A DNA stretch of 64,000 bases from Nitrospira sp. ND1 (GCF_900170025.1 NZ_FWEX01000006.1:2159623-2223622), one strand, 5' to 3'. Positions 34,980 through 44,789 are shown, numbered from the stretch's first letter. The notes: a model not told the origin generated them from the sequence alone. Numbers and translations: made by a program.

Positions 34980-36266
34980 ATGAACCAATTCAACCTCATC
35001 AATCCGATCGATCCCAAGGACCTGGAAAAGGAAACCCTGCGGATCTACGATGTGTGCGACGGCTGCCGCCGGTGTTTCAATCTCTGCCCCTCATTCAATA
35101 CGTTGCTGGATCGAATCGATGAGTACGAGAGCGATGTGGCGAAATTTACCGCGGCGGACCATCATCGCGTCGTCGACGAATGCTACTATTGCAAACTCTG
35201 TTTCAACCATTGCCCGTATACGCCGCCCCATCAATATGGCATCGACTTTCCGCTCTTGATGGCGGTCTGGAAGAAGCGGCTGGCAACGGAACGGGGCACC
35301 CGCTGGCGGGACTGGCTGTTGACGCGGACCGATCTGCTGGGGAGAGTGAACAGCGCCTTCGCACCGTTGGTCAACTGGGGGTTGGGTCAGGGGTGGCTAC
35401 GGGGTCTTCTGCAGACGGTGCTGGGTGTCCACCGTGACAGGCAGGTGTTGCACTATCAGCGTGAAACATTTGTGCGCTGGTGGGCTCGTCGATCTGCAGG
35501 CCGCAAGGTAGGCACTGGAAAGAAAGCGGCATTGTTTGCCGGCTGCTTGGTTAATTACCAGGCTACCGATGTGGGCAAAGCGACCGTGCAGGTGCTCGAA
35601 AAGAACGGGGTTGAAGTGGCACTGCCGGACCAGTCCTGTTGCGGAATGCCGTCATTCGATATCGGCGATACAGCGGCGATGGTGGCGGCGGCAGAGCGTA
35701 CGATCGCCTCACTGAAATCATGGGTGGATCAGGGCTATGATGTGGTCATTCCTACTCCCAGTTGCAGTCTCATGGTGAAGCGGGAGTATGTCAGTTTGGT
35801 GGCCGGAGACGAGGCGAAACGGGTGGCCGAGCATACGTACGACATCAGCGAGTACCTGATGAAGATGAAGCGTGAGGGGGGCTTGGCCATGGATTTCACG
35901 CAGAAGCCGGGTCGTGTGGCCTATCAGGTGCCCTGTCATCTGCGGGATCAAAATATCGGTTTCAAATCGAAGGAACTCATGGAATGCGCCGGGGCCAAGG
36001 TCGAGGTCATAGAGAAATGTTCCGGGCATGACGGTTCCTGGTCGGCCAAGGTCGAATTTTTCCCCCTCTCCATGAAGATCGCGCAAAAAGCCGTGCGCAT
36101 GGTCGAGCAGGCGCCGGCTGATTTGGTGGCATCCGACTGTCCGCTGGCGGGGCTTCAGCTTGATCAAGCCGGGGCCGTGGCCCACGCGGGAGGGAGATCC
36201 TCGCAGCATCCCATCCAGATTGTGCGAGACGCGTATGGATTACCCAGGGACCCGCGTGCCTCCTGA
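34980..36266 (+). CDS. Fe-S oxidoreductase with two CCG domains (HdrD/GlpC-like)
   Basis: From ATG 34980 the 428-residue protein has two 4Fe-4S motifs (VCDGCRRCFNLCPSF and ECYYCKLCFNHCPYT). Two CCG-type cysteine-rich domains follow, one with AGCLVNYQATD and SCCGMPSFD, the second with VPCHLRDQ and EKCSGHDGSW. This is the heterodisulfide-reductase-like layout also seen in GlpC. Following rubrerythrin and preceding DUF3501, it probably feeds electrons to peroxide reduction, an inference from recurrent neighbourhood. Confidence 0.88.
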   Translation: MNQFNLINPIDPKDLEKETLRIYDVCDGCRRCFNLCPSFNTLLDRIDEYESDVAKFTAADHHRVVDECYYCKLCFNHCPYTPPHQYGIDFPLLMAVWKKRLATERGTRWRDWLLTRTDLLGRVNSAFAPLVNWGLGQGWLRGLLQTVLGVHRDRQVLHYQRETFVRWWARRSAGRKVGTGKKAALFAGCLVNYQATDVGKATVQVLEKNGVEVALPDQSCCGMPSFDIGDTAAMVAAAERTIASLKSWVDQGYDVVIPTPSCSLMVKREYVSLVAGDEAKRVAEHTYDISEYLMKMKREGGLAMDFTQKPGRVAYQVPCHLRDQNIGFKSKELMECAGAKVEVIEKCSGHDGSWSAKVEFFPLSMKIAQKAVRMVEQAPADLVASDCPLAGLQLDQAGAVAHAGGRSSQHPIQIVRDAYGLPRDPRAS

Positions 36267-36318
36267 GGGTTGGCCTCCTGCTCGCGGCAGGAGATGTCTT
36301 CTCACCCCGGACTAGATC

Positions 36319-36909
36319 ATGAAAGCACTCACACAGCAGGACCTGATTCCTCACGATGAGTATGAGAGGCGGCGCGAAACGTATCGTCAGGCCATCATCG
36401 AGCTCAAACGGCGTAGGCGGATCGGTCTTGGCGAGAAGATCACGTTGGTGTTCGAGAATCGGGAAACTCTGCGTTTCCAGATCCAGGAAATGATTCGCGT
36501 CGAGCGGATCTTCGACCCGCAAAAGGTCCAGGAGGAGCTGGATGTGTACAATGCCCTTCTCCCGGCCTCGGGTGAATTGAGTGCGACTCTCCTGATCGAA
36601 CTCACGGATCCTGACACAATGAAGCAGTGGCTCGATTTGTTTATGGGCCTGGATCACGGCCAGAAGGTCGGCCTCCGGGCAGGGGGGGACGTGGTCTATG
36701 GCGAATTCGAGGGCGGCCATAGTCATGACACGAAGATCAGCGCGGTTCATTTCGTCCGCTTTCGTCCGACCCCTGCGATGGTAACGGCCATCGGTGATCA
36801 GGCTGCGCGGGTGGCGCTGACAGTTCGTCATGCCGGGTATGAGGCCGAAGCCGAGGTGCCGTGGGTGATGCGACAGGAATGGCTTGAGGATTTGAGCACG
36901 GTCGGGTAA
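36319..36909 (+). CDS. DUF3501 family protein
   Basis: The 196-residue protein starts MKALTQQDLIPHDEYERRRE and contains RRIGLGEKITLVFENRETLR and QEMIRVERIFDP, then ALLPASGELSATLLIEL and HFVRFRPTP. This matches DUF3501, a family repeatedly found beside rubrerythrin and HdrD-like genes. The role is unknown. It is the last gene of this cluster, 52 bp after the Fe-S gene. Confidence 0.85.
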   Translation: MKALTQQDLIPHDEYERRRETYRQAIIELKRRRRIGLGEKITLVFENRETLRFQIQEMIRVERIFDPQKVQEELDVYNALLPASGELSATLLIELTDPDTMKQWLDLFMGLDHGQKVGLRAGGDVVYGEFEGGHSHDTKISAVHFVRFRPTPAMVTAIGDQAARVALTVRHAGYEAEAEVPWVMRQEWLEDLSTVG

Positions 36910-36982
36910 TGTTCATGGATGTGTGCGCGATGCGCACCCACAATAATCGTGCCTGAACGCTGTCAAACGAGAATCGGTTCCT

Positions 36983-37735
36983 ATGGCCTCAGTTCTCCTC
37001 AACAAACGCATTGAGTTCTGCGCGTCCCACCGGTACCACAAGCCGGAGTGGGATGCTGCGAAGAACCGCGCCACGTTCGGCCCCTGTAATAACGATCCTG
37101 GGCATGGCCATAACTACATGCTGGAAGTGACGGTGGCGGGAGAGGTCGATCAGCGGACCGGAATGGTCGTGAACCTCTTTGATTTGAAACGCGTGTTGTT
37201 GCAGGTGTTGGAGGAGTTCGATCACAAGCACCTCAATCTCGACCTGCCCTATTTTGAGCGCCAAATTCCAACCTCCGAAAACGTCGCGCGTGTCCTGTGG
37301 GACAAGCTTCAAGCGCAGCCGGATATCGGTACCCTCCAACGGCTGTCGTTGTACGAGGATGAAGATCTCTGTGCCAACCTCACGGCAGAGGCCGGGCCGG
37401 AGGTGGCCTCGGTGACGAGGAGGTATTCGTTTACCGCCGTGCATGACGGCCATCGTGGACATACCTGGGATCTGTTCGTGTCGGTGCATGGACCGATCGA
37501 TCGTGAGACCGGCATGGTTACGGATATTGTTGCGTTGGATCACTTGCTGAAAGAACGCGTACTGGTCCCGTTCGACGGGCGGGATCTGCGCATGGTGTTG
37601 GCGACGCCCTCAGTCACTGGCGAATATCTGGCCAAGGCGGTGTGGGATCGTATCGTTTCGGCCATTCCAGCCGGAACGCTTCAACTCGTCAAGCTCGTCC
37701 AAACTCGCGATCTCTTCTACGAATACGCCGGCTGA
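36983..37735 (+). CDS. Tandem 6-pyruvoyl/6-carboxy-tetrahydropterin synthase-like fusion
   Basis: The 250-residue protein has two PTPS/QueD domains. The first (1-130) keeps zinc His16, His41 and His43, the catalytic Cys35 (GPCNNDPGHGHNY), the Asp-His of EFDHKHLNLD and a late acidic EDEDL. The second (145-250) keeps FTAVHDGHRGHTWDLFV, so zinc His may remain, but it lacks the Cys-bearing loop. It has FDGR where FDHK is expected and no equivalent catalytic Glu. The first half could be a queuosine or pterin enzyme; the second is probably structural or regulatory. Confidence 0.82.
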   Translation: MASVLLNKRIEFCASHRYHKPEWDAAKNRATFGPCNNDPGHGHNYMLEVTVAGEVDQRTGMVVNLFDLKRVLLQVLEEFDHKHLNLDLPYFERQIPTSENVARVLWDKLQAQPDIGTLQRLSLYEDEDLCANLTAEAGPEVASVTRRYSFTAVHDGHRGHTWDLFVSVHGPIDRETGMVTDIVALDHLLKERVLVPFDGRDLRMVLATPSVTGEYLAKAVWDRIVSAIPAGTLQLVKLVQTRDLFYEYAG

Positions 37736-37997
37736 TTCCGGTCCGTCTCCTCTCGTCTCCCTGCAACGTGGCTGAGCGTTGTGCCTGCGAGGGCCAGCCA
37801 GCCGACGCACGACAGAAGCTGCACAAACTTCCACCGCTCGGCAGTTCTTGCCGGGTGTTCTGCGTCGAGTGCTCCTCGCACTCGCAAATTCACTGGGTTT
37901 CAAGCCGTTCTTCATCCCGGTATCTGTGGCCCGAAAGTTGTATCTATGGATGGATGCTGGGTCGTTCTGCTCGGGTCGATCGGGAGGTACTGACACC

Positions 37998-39242
37998 ATG
38001 ATGTCCATCTGGGAATTCTTCGGCCAAGACGTGGCGCTCTTCGGGCAGCTCCATAGTCCCATGTTGAGTTGGCTCGGTTCCGTCGGATTGATCGCGCTGT
38101 TTCTATGGCATGCCGGGCGGCTGACGGCGGCCATCTCCAGCGTTCAGGGATGCTACACCCGCGTATGGCCGACCTTGACGAGTCTCACTGCCAGCCGCAA
38201 GAGTCTGCAATCAGAGTGGCTGACGGTCCCCAGCTTGAGCGATGTGAAGAAACCGGCCAACGAGTCCGGTGGTCAATCGGAGCGGGTCGATTTGGATGAT
38301 CTTCACACGCTCGACAAGGCCATGCGTCGGGAGCCTCGCCTTGAACAGGCCTGGCTGCATTTTCGCAAGACCTTTATTGTGGAGCGCACCGCCTGGTTCA
38401 TCGAGCCGAAAGTGTTTGCGACGCGCACGGCGGCAGAATTTTTCCCTCGTGATCTACTGAATAGCCGATTGAATCTCGCCTTTTACCATCAGTTCCCGTC
38501 GTTGATTACGGGAGGCGGTCTGTTGCTCACGTTTCTTGCGATTCTCATCGGCCTGAGCAAACTTCATGCGGATGGATCACATATCGTGGGCATTCAAGGG
38601 TTGATCAACGGATTGGCCGGGAAATTTTTGACGTCGATTGTCGGGTTGCTCTGTGCCAACCTCTTTGTGCTTCTGGAGAAGTCCGCCTTGCATCGGTTGG
38701 GCACCACTCAGCAGCAGTTTGTCGCCATGGTCGATGAACTGTTCCCGCGCAGAACCATGGAACAGATGTTAGAGAACTTCACCCCCGGAGCGGGGCCATC
38801 ACACACGCCTGCCGCAGTGGGTGCGGTGCCCGTTGATCTTGGCGATCGCCTCGTGGGTACCCTCAGTGATCGGTTGAGTCCCACCGTGACGGCGCTGAGG
38901 GAGGCCGTAGAGGTGTTGAGCAGGCGGGAACCGGGTGGCCGGTTCGCTGCACCGGATCGTTTGGCGGAGGAGTTATCGCGGGTGATGCAGCAGACGATGG
39001 CGGCTCCGATTCAGGAATTGAACCAGGCGATTCACTTGCTTGCCCACTCGGTCGAGGAACTCAAACGTGGCCAAAAAATGGAGCCAGGAGCGGAGCCGAG
39101 AGAGAGCGAATTTGAATCGACGTTCTTCGATGACACGCTGCCGTCAGAATTGGAAGAGGAAGCCATCCCTGATGACAGCATGAGCGGGTTACGGTGGTTT
39201 GCGAATTGGCGTCAGGGCGCCTCAATGAAGGGCGCGGCCTGA
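37998..39242 (+). CDS. MotA/TolQ/ExbB-type motor protein, ZorA-like
   Basis: From ATG 37998 (GGGAGG upstream) the protein has 414 residues. Membrane helices lie at about 22-44, 167-188 (SLITGGGLLLTFLAILIGL) and 207-227 (KFLTSIVGLLCANLFVLLE). This gives the three-helix arrangement with a large cytoplasmic insert seen in ZorA. A helical tail follows from about 250 to the end, with an acidic stretch near 380-395. ZorA with ZorB forms a proton-driven motor in Zorya anti-phage systems. The tail is shorter than in typical ZorA. The next gene starts two bases after the stop. Confidence 0.75.
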   Translation: MMSIWEFFGQDVALFGQLHSPMLSWLGSVGLIALFLWHAGRLTAAISSVQGCYTRVWPTLTSLTASRKSLQSEWLTVPSLSDVKKPANESGGQSERVDLDDLHTLDKAMRREPRLEQAWLHFRKTFIVERTAWFIEPKVFATRTAAEFFPRDLLNSRLNLAFYHQFPSLITGGGLLLTFLAILIGLSKLHADGSHIVGIQGLINGLAGKFLTSIVGLLCANLFVLLEKSALHRLGTTQQQFVAMVDELFPRRTMEQMLENFTPGAGPSHTPAAVGAVPVDLGDRLVGTLSDRLSPTVTALREAVEVLSRREPGGRFAAPDRLAEELSRVMQQTMAAPIQELNQAIHLLAHSVEELKRGQKMEPGAEPRESEFESTFFDDTLPSELEEEAIPDDSMSGLRWFANWRQGASMKGAA

Positions 39243-39243
39243 T

Positions 39244-39996
39244 ATGCGCACCAACTTCTCGTCGGATTCGCAGGAACAGTCTTCGACTCTCACCATGGGC
39301 ATCACGGATTTGATGACGTCACTCGCCGTCATTTTTATCCTCCTGTTCAGCGCCTATGTCACCAAAGTCTCCGAAACGGAATCACAGGCGAAGGTGCCGG
39401 TCCCCATTCCGGCGCCGGAGCGGAAGGTGGCTCGGACGACGACGGATGATATCAAGGGGCTGTTGCGCGACCATTTTCAACGATTCGACCTTTCCCTGGA
39501 TGCCGATCCCGCCGATCCCAATGTGGTGCGGATTGTCGTGCCGGAGGCGTTGCTGAACTTTGAGTTCGGGAGAGGCGCACTCTCGTCGGTGGCGGACCGA
39601 TTTCTTGCGGATGCGATGCCGACCTATGCGGCGTTGCTCTGCGGTGCCATGCGGGATCAAATCGATTCGCTCGTGATCGAAGGGCATACCGATGATCGCG
39701 GCTCGGATATCTACAACTTGAAGTTGAGCCAACAGCGTTCGTTGAATGTGATGGTGAAGGGGTTGGAAGTCATCCAGGACTCGGCGCCCTGGGCCTATCG
39801 CTGTTTCCACGAAAAGACGTCTGCCAGCGGGCGAGGTCGGCAAGATCTCGTCATGGATGAGTCGCGTGGCCTTGATCGAGATAAGAGCCGACGAGTGGTA
39901 TTTAAAATCCGCCTGCGGCCTACGGCTCAGCAGACTGAGATGAAGCAAGCCATGCGGACGATTGAAGAGCCGAACTTCAGCTCCCGCCTGTTCTAA
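39244..39996 (+). CDS. MotB/OmpA-type protein, ZorB-like
   Basis: The 250-residue protein has one membrane helix (about 20-42, MGITDLMTSLAVIFILLFSA) with Asp22 at the position of the proton-carrying Asp of MotB. An OmpA-like peptidoglycan-binding domain follows: LVIEGHTDDRGSDIYNLKLS, then QQRSLNVM and DKSRRVVFKIRL. It pairs with the upstream MotA/ZorA-like gene as a stator-like proton channel anchored to the wall. No ZorC, ZorD or ZorE gene follows; the next gene is convergent and overlaps the stop by four bases. Confidence 0.8.
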   Translation: MRTNFSSDSQEQSSTLTMGITDLMTSLAVIFILLFSAYVTKVSETESQAKVPVPIPAPERKVARTTTDDIKGLLRDHFQRFDLSLDADPADPNVVRIVVPEALLNFEFGRGALSSVADRFLADAMPTYAALLCGAMRDQIDSLVIEGHTDDRGSDIYNLKLSQQRSLNVMVKGLEVIQDSAPWAYRCFHEKTSASGRGRQDLVMDESRGLDRDKSRRVVFKIRLRPTAQQTEMKQAMRTIEEPNFSSRLF

Positions 39997-40865
39997 CGCC
40001 GTTCCGGGGACGGCCCGTCTTGCGCGCAACGAAATCCGACATCATTCCGTCGCGCATCTGGCGCATATCCGGCGCGATTTGACGACCTGATGGCCTTGGA
40101 ATCATTGTTCCAGGCGCCTCCACGCAATGCCCGAAGTGGCCCCGCGGAAGGTCCTTTCGGATTGTCTCGTGCGCTGAATTGGTAGTAGGTCGGATCATAC
40201 CAGTCGGCGACCCATTCCCAGAGATTCCCTGCCAGGTCATACACCCCCTCCGGTGTTTTGCCCAGTTCAAAGCGTCCGACATTGCTCAGGGTGTTGTATC
40301 CGCGCCATCTGGTCTCACCTGCATTGGCATGTCCCCTGGTCGGATGCGCACTTCCCCACGGGTAGATCCGGCCCTCGGTGCCGCGAGCAGCAATCTCCCA
40401 CTCCGCTTCTGTCGGCAATCGTTTCCCCACCCATCGGCAATAGTCACGCGCATCGTACCAATTGACGCCGACCGCCGGTTTGTTCTCGTGAGCGCCGGCG
40501 GTGGCCTCATTCCACTTGAACGGCGCATCCGGTTTCTGGGAGGCCAGGAACTCGGCATAACGAGAGACGGTGGTTTCGTACACATCAAGATAAAAGGCTT
40601 TGACCGAGACGCGATGGACCGGCTGTTCATCCTCCTGACCGAGGTCGCTGCCCATGGCGAATTCACCGGCAGGAATGAGCACCATTGGCCCACCACGATG
40701 CGAGCCGATGAACTTGGTGCTAGGCTCGACGGGGGCGGAGTTGGATGGATTAGCTACGACTGAATGTGAAGGGCGTGGTGAAATGTCCTCCGCTTCGGCA
40801 GCTCCTGTGAATGGGAGGCAATAGAGCAGCGCGATGGCACAGGCGATCGGTACGAATGTCTGCAT
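39993..40865 (-). CDS. Secreted formylglycine-generating-enzyme-family (SUMF1/EgtB/PvdO) protein
   Basis: From ATG 40865 the protein of about 290 residues begins with a signal peptide (QTFVPIACAIALLYCLPFTG) and a Pro/Ser linker. The SUMF1-type domain follows with LIPAGEFAMGSDLGQ, KAFYLDVYETTVSRYAEFL, GKRLPTEAEWEIAARG, GNLWEWVADWYDP and LRGGAWNNDSK. Members oxidise Cys to formylglycine or have other C-type-lectin-like roles. Most periplasmic versions are of unknown function. Its 3' end overlaps the zorB-like stop by four bases. Confidence 0.88.
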   Translation of the reverse strand: MQTFVPIACAIALLYCLPFTGAAEAEDISPRPSHSVVANPSNSAPVEPSTKFIGSHRGGPMVLIPAGEFAMGSDLGQEDEQPVHRVSVKAFYLDVYETTVSRYAEFLASQKPDAPFKWNEATAGAHENKPAVGVNWYDARDYCRWVGKRLPTEAEWEIAARGTEGRIYPWGSAHPTRGHANAGETRWRGYNTLSNVGRFELGKTPEGVYDLAGNLWEWVADWYDPTYYQFSARDNPKGPSAGPLRALRGGAWNNDSKAIRSSNRAGYAPDARRNDVGFRCAQDGPSPERR

Positions 40866-41042
40866 TGTTTCGTGGGTGATCGACTGCGAGACGGTCGGCG
40901 GTTTTGGTCTCACCTGCACATTGTATCCCGTTCATGCGAAAAAGTGTGGGGGAGGGACCGTGTAGGGTGCGCGTCCTTAGCGACGGACAAGTTGCAGCAG
41001 GGCTTCAGTGGGTGCGGTGAGGGCTATCGGAGATGGAGGCTG

Positions 41043-41375
41043 TTACTTCAGCAGATGGTCGGAGATTAATGCCGCCAGCTCGGCCGGTTCGACCACCCCT
41101 TCACGAGTCAGCAGCAGTTTGCCCTGCGCGAAGAAATGCGTGGTGGGGTAGGTCTCAAACGTATGCGCTTTCTTGATCTCTCGGCATCGGCCTGGCACGT
41201 GCATTTTGGCCTTGCCGATCTTGATCGTGGGGAACTTTGCAGCGGTTTCTTCCAGGATGGGATCGTATTGCTTGCACGGTTCGCAGGTGGCCAAGCCGTA
41301 GGCGACGACTGCGCCGGCACTCTCGGTAAACTCTTTGTAATTTTCGTCGCGAACGTCTTGGACTGTGCCGGTCAT
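41043..41375 (-). CDS. Thioredoxin-like protein with CEPC motif
   Basis: The 110-residue protein has a thioredoxin fold with AYGLATCEPCKQYDPILEE (CxxC as CEPC), KIGKAKMHVPG, the cis-Pro region FETYPTTHFFAQG, and a last helix AELAALISDHLLK. There is no signal peptide, so it is cytoplasmic. It lies 82 bp downstream of the peroxiredoxin gene and may be its reductant or a related thiol protein. Confidence 0.85.
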   Translation of the reverse strand: MTGTVQDVRDENYKEFTESAGAVVAYGLATCEPCKQYDPILEETAAKFPTIKIGKAKMHVPGRCREIKKAHTFETYPTTHFFAQGKLLLTREGVVEPAELAALISDHLLK

Positions 41376-41457
41376 ACTCTCTCCTCGGCTGTGAGGGATG
41401 ACCGAGGGGTGGGCGTCGTGGTGACCTGACCCCTTCCCCCTCGGTCCCTCGTGGCGC

Positions 41458-41928
41458 TTAGCTCAGTTTCGCGAGGGCCGCGAGAATGTCCTTATCTTCC
41501 CGTGCCACCTTGATTTCCTGAACTTTCACGTAGGCGACTTTGCCGTTCTTATCGACGATGACCGTTGCGCGCTTGCCGCAATTCAACGGTTCAAAATACA
41601 GACCATACTTCTTCACGACTTCGCGATTGAAGTCAGAGAGCAGGCGATGCTTCAAGTCGAGGGAATCCGCCCAGGCCTTGTGGGAGAAGAAGCTGTCGCA
41701 GCTGATGCCGAACAGTTCGGCGTGGGCGCTCTGGAACTTCGGGAAGTCATCGGTCAGGCACTTGTTTTCACCCTGACAGACCGGGCTCCAGTCGAGCGGG
41801 TAGAACGCGAGCACGACATTGCTCTTCCCTCTGAAATCGCTCAACTTCACGTCCTTCTGGTCCTGATCTTTTAATGTGAAATCCGGCGCGGTATCGCCGA
41901 CCTTAATTTCTGCAGCCACATCACTCAT
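41458..41928 (-). CDS. Peroxiredoxin (AhpC/TSA family)
   Basis: The 156-residue protein has [18 protein letters not shown], the peroxidatic Cys in [14 protein letters not shown], a second Cys in [13 protein letters not shown] and the C-terminal [20 protein letters not shown]. It reduces hydrogen peroxide or organic peroxides in the cytoplasm. AGGAGG lies just upstream of ATG 41928. The upstream gap has a 10-bp palindrome GTGGTACCAC (41976-41985) and a TTGACA at 42000-42005 on the minus strand, a plausible but unproven promoter. Confidence 0.92.
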   Translation of the reverse strand: MSDVAAEIKVGDTAPDFTLKDQDQKDVKLSDFRGKSNVVLAFYPLDWSPVCQGENKCLTDDFPKFQSAHAELFGISCDSFFSHKAWADSLDLKHRLLSDFNREVVKKYGLYFEPLNCGKRATVIVDKNGKVAYVKVQEIKVAREDKDILAALAKLS

Positions 41929-42089
41929 TGAGAATCCTCCTAGGTTAGACCTACAGCCCTACGCAAAACCTTTTTGTGGTACCACGCCTGGAAAAACCTT
42001 GTCAACGGGGCCAGAAGGCCTAGGGGGAAGCGGGTGCAGTCACAATCACTTGATTTCATGATGTGTTGCGGACTTTCTGAGGTGGCGGG

Positions 42090-42845
42090 TCAGAGGATGT
42101 CAGAAGTGATTTGTCGGAATGCCATCATGCGGCCGGTCGGTGCTGCGGTGCGATGTTTGATGAATCGGATGGTGTGAGCGAGGGCCGGAAGGTCCAACGA
42201 GCTTCCTACTTTTTGATTCTGTCCGGACCGTAAGACTGTGTCGGCCGCGGACTTTAGGAGGGCGATGGTCTCGGCGTCCGGAAGGCCTCGGGGCTGAATC
42301 ACTTCCAGCTCGTCCAGTCCGAACTTGTTTAATCCCAATGTATGGAACCATTCGGATGATTCATCGGTACTCTCGCTCTGCTGGACGGTGACATGATCGC
42401 GGTGAGAGAAGACATTCAACGGTCGATCATTCCAATCCGACGGATTGAGGTATTCCTGGCACAGGACATCGAAGGCCGTGCCCTGGGTGAGCAGTGTCAG
42501 GCCGCGGGCGAGCCGGGCAGCGACGAGCACCGTATCTGCAATGGTGCTTGGGGCGGTGGCGGCTGGTGAGATGGCTCCGAGCTGCCGGTGATCCCAGGAT
42601 AGGACGGGCTGCCATTGTGCGGCGTCGGATTGAGGGAGGCTGGTCAGGAGATATGCCTGCCATGGACCGTGGCTGGCGCTGATGCGGCCTCCGGCTTCAT
42701 GTTCGAGGCAGGTCAGCGGCCCGCCGTACTGAAGGTCGTACCAGATCTTCAGTTCGTCGAGAGACGGCGGCGCCCCGCGATAGCCGACCAAGTAGAGTGG
42801 AGACTTCGCGGGCGCAGGTTTCGGGGATTTTTTCCTGATCTTCAT
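42090..42845 (-). CDS. Hypothetical protein
   Basis: The 251-residue protein has a basic Pro-rich N-terminus (MKIRKKSPKPAPAKSPLYLV) and a soluble mixed domain including LSWDHRQLGAISPAATAPS and ADTVLVAARLARGLTLLTQG. No signal peptide or membrane helix is present and no family is recognised. It lies 36 bp after typA on the same strand, so it may be co-transcribed with it. Confidence 0.65.
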   Translation of the reverse strand: MKIRKKSPKPAPAKSPLYLVGYRGAPPSLDELKIWYDLQYGGPLTCLEHEAGGRISASHGPWQAYLLTSLPQSDAAQWQPVLSWDHRQLGAISPAATAPSTIADTVLVAARLARGLTLLTQGTAFDVLCQEYLNPSDWNDRPLNVFSHRDHVTVQQSESTDESSEWFHTLGLNKFGLDELEVIQPRGLPDAETIALLKSAADTVLRSGQNQKVGSSLDLPALAHTIRFIKHRTAAPTGRMMAFRQITSDIL

Positions 42846-42881
42846 GCCGCCCGCTCAGCAAGGCGCCGAGCGCCTGCTGAG

Positions 42882-44765
42882 TTACTTGGAGCTCTTCTTC
42901 GCTTTCCGACGGTCATCCGGGTTCAGGAGCCGCTTGCGGAGGCGGAGATATTTCGGCGTCACCTCGACCAATTCATCCTGGCCGATGTATTCCATCGCGA
43001 ATTCCAATGACATTTCACGCGGTGGTGTGAGCACTAAGGCCTCGTCCGTGCCGGCTGCGCGCATGTTGCTCAATTGTTTCTGCTTGCACACGTTGACGTC
43101 CAGGTCCTCGTCGCGGCTGTTCTGGCCGACGACCATGCCCTGGTAGACTTCGACCGAGGCGCCGATAAACAATTCACCACGTTCTTGAGTCATGAAGAGC
43201 GCATAGGCCGTGCTGGTTCCGGCTTCGAAGGCTACCAGCGAACCATGCGGTGCCACGAGAAGCGCCTTTTCATCCGCCGGGGCATAACCGGAAAACACGT
43301 GGTGCAGAATGATGGTACCGCGGGTCTTCGCCAGCAGGATGTTTTTCAGGCCGATAATGCCGCGCGTCGGGATGTGATACTCAATGTGCATTTCGCTGGC
43401 GGTGCCTTCGGAATGCACGAGCTTCATGTGACGGAGTTCGCCGCGTCGTTTGCCGATTTCTTCAATCACCGGCCCCTGATATTCAGAAGGAACCTGAATG
43501 GTCAGCTCTTCAAAGGGTTCCGTGACTGTATCGCCTTCTCGGTGCAGGATGACCTCGGGCTGAGAGATCTGCAGCTCATATCCTTCACGACGCATCTGTT
43601 CGATCAGCACGCCGAGATGAAGTTCGCCACGGCCGGCCACGAGAAACCGGTCGGCGCTGTCTGTTTCCTGCACGCGCAGGGAGACGTTGGTTTCCAGCTC
43701 CTTGAACAATCGTTCACGCAGGTGGCGCGAGGTCAGGTATTTTCCGTCACGGCCGGCGAACGGGCTGTTGTTGACCGAAAACGTCATCTGCACGGTCGGT
43801 TCGTCGATCGTCACGCGCGGGAGCGCGACCGGATTGGTCGGATCGGCAATCGTGTCACCGATGTTCACTTCTTCCAGGCCGGAGAGAGCGACAATTTCAC
43901 CCGCTTCAGCCGTTTCGACATCGGTGCGCTCAAGGCCTGAAAACACCGCAAGATCGGAAATCTTGCCGGGGACCTGGCCGCCGTCCTTGGTCAGAGTGAC
44001 CACGTTTTGGCGGCGGGCGATGGAGCCGGATTGGATCTTTCCGATCCCCATTTTCCCTTTATAGGAATCCTGGGCCAGGGCCAGCACGAGGAGCTGGAAC
44101 GGGGCGTCCGCGTTGATGGCCGGTGCCGGAATCTTGTCGAGAATCGTCTCCAGGAGCGGGGAGATCTCCGTCCCTGGCTGCTTGAGATCGAGGGTCGCCA
44201 CCCCCTTGATGGCGGAGGTATAGACGATAGGAAAGTCCAGCTGTTCGTCGGTGGCTCCCAGATGCACGAAGAGATCGAAGGTGCGATTGACGACGTCATC
44301 GATGACCGCATCGGGGCGATCGATTTTGTTGATGACGACGATGGCTTTATGTCCGAGGGCCAACGCTTTGCGCAAGACGAACGTGGTCTGCGGCATGGGG
44401 CCTTCTTTGGCATCGACGAGGATCAGCACGCCATCCACCATGCGGAGTGTCCGCTCCACTTCGCCGCCGAAATCTGCGTGGCCCGGCGTGTCGACGATGT
44501 TAATCTTCACACCTTTATAGGTCACGCTGGCGTTTTTTGCGCGGATCGTGATGCCACGCTCGCGCTCCTGATCCATTGAGTCCATGATGCGCTCACCCAT
44601 GTCATCGATCTTGCGATGCACGTGGGTCTGGCGCAGCACGGCGTCGACGAGAGTCGTCTTTCCATGGTCGACGTGGGCGATGATGGCAATGTTGCGGATG
44701 TCGGTCCGACGACCTTGCGGCGCGTGCAGACCCGATGTGGTGGATGAGGGCGCTGAGCTGTTCAT
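42882..44765 (-). CDS. typA: Translational GTPase TypA/BipA
   Basis: From ATG 44765, with GGAG upstream, the protein has 627 residues. The GTPase domain has G1 [18 protein letters not shown]2 with [11 protein letters not shown]3 [12 protein letters not shown] and G4 [14 protein letters not shown]-like domains and the TypA-specific C-terminal domain follow (for example [16 protein letters not shown]). It binds the 70S ribosome and helps 50S assembly and stress adaptation. The longer frame to 44981 runs through the leader with its terminator hairpin and is rejected. Confidence 0.95.
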   Translation of the reverse strand: MNSSAPSSTTSGLHAPQGRRTDIRNIAIIAHVDHGKTTLVDAVLRQTHVHRKIDDMGERIMDSMDQERERGITIRAKNASVTYKGVKINIVDTPGHADFGGEVERTLRMVDGVLILVDAKEGPMPQTTFVLRKALALGHKAIVVINKIDRPDAVIDDVVNRTFDLFVHLGATDEQLDFPIVYTSAIKGVATLDLKQPGTEISPLLETILDKIPAPAINADAPFQLLVLALAQDSYKGKMGIGKIQSGSIARRQNVVTLTKDGGQVPGKISDLAVFSGLERTDVETAEAGEIVALSGLEEVNIGDTIADPTNPVALPRVTIDEPTVQMTFSVNNSPFAGRDGKYLTSRHLRERLFKELETNVSLRVQETDSADRFLVAGRGELHLGVLIEQMRREGYELQISQPEVILHREGDTVTEPFEELTIQVPSEYQGPVIEEIGKRRGELRHMKLVHSEGTASEMHIEYHIPTRGIIGLKNILLAKTRGTIILHHVFSGYAPADEKALLVAPHGSLVAFEAGTSTAYALFMTQERGELFIGASVEVYQGMVVGQNSRDEDLDVNVCKQKQLSNMRAAGTDEALVLTPPREMSLEFAMEYIGQDELVEVTPKYLRLRKRLLNPDDRRKAKKSSK

Positions 44766-44789
44766 AATCTCCAATGCCGTGAAAGTGCC

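Noticed and set aside
41977..42005. TTGACA promoter for the peroxiredoxin gene
   Set aside because: The -35 is perfect but no reasonable -10 lies at 16-18 bases; mentioned only in the gene entry.
43074..43940. 288-codon plus-strand frame antisense to typA
   Set aside because: Shadow of a well-identified gene.
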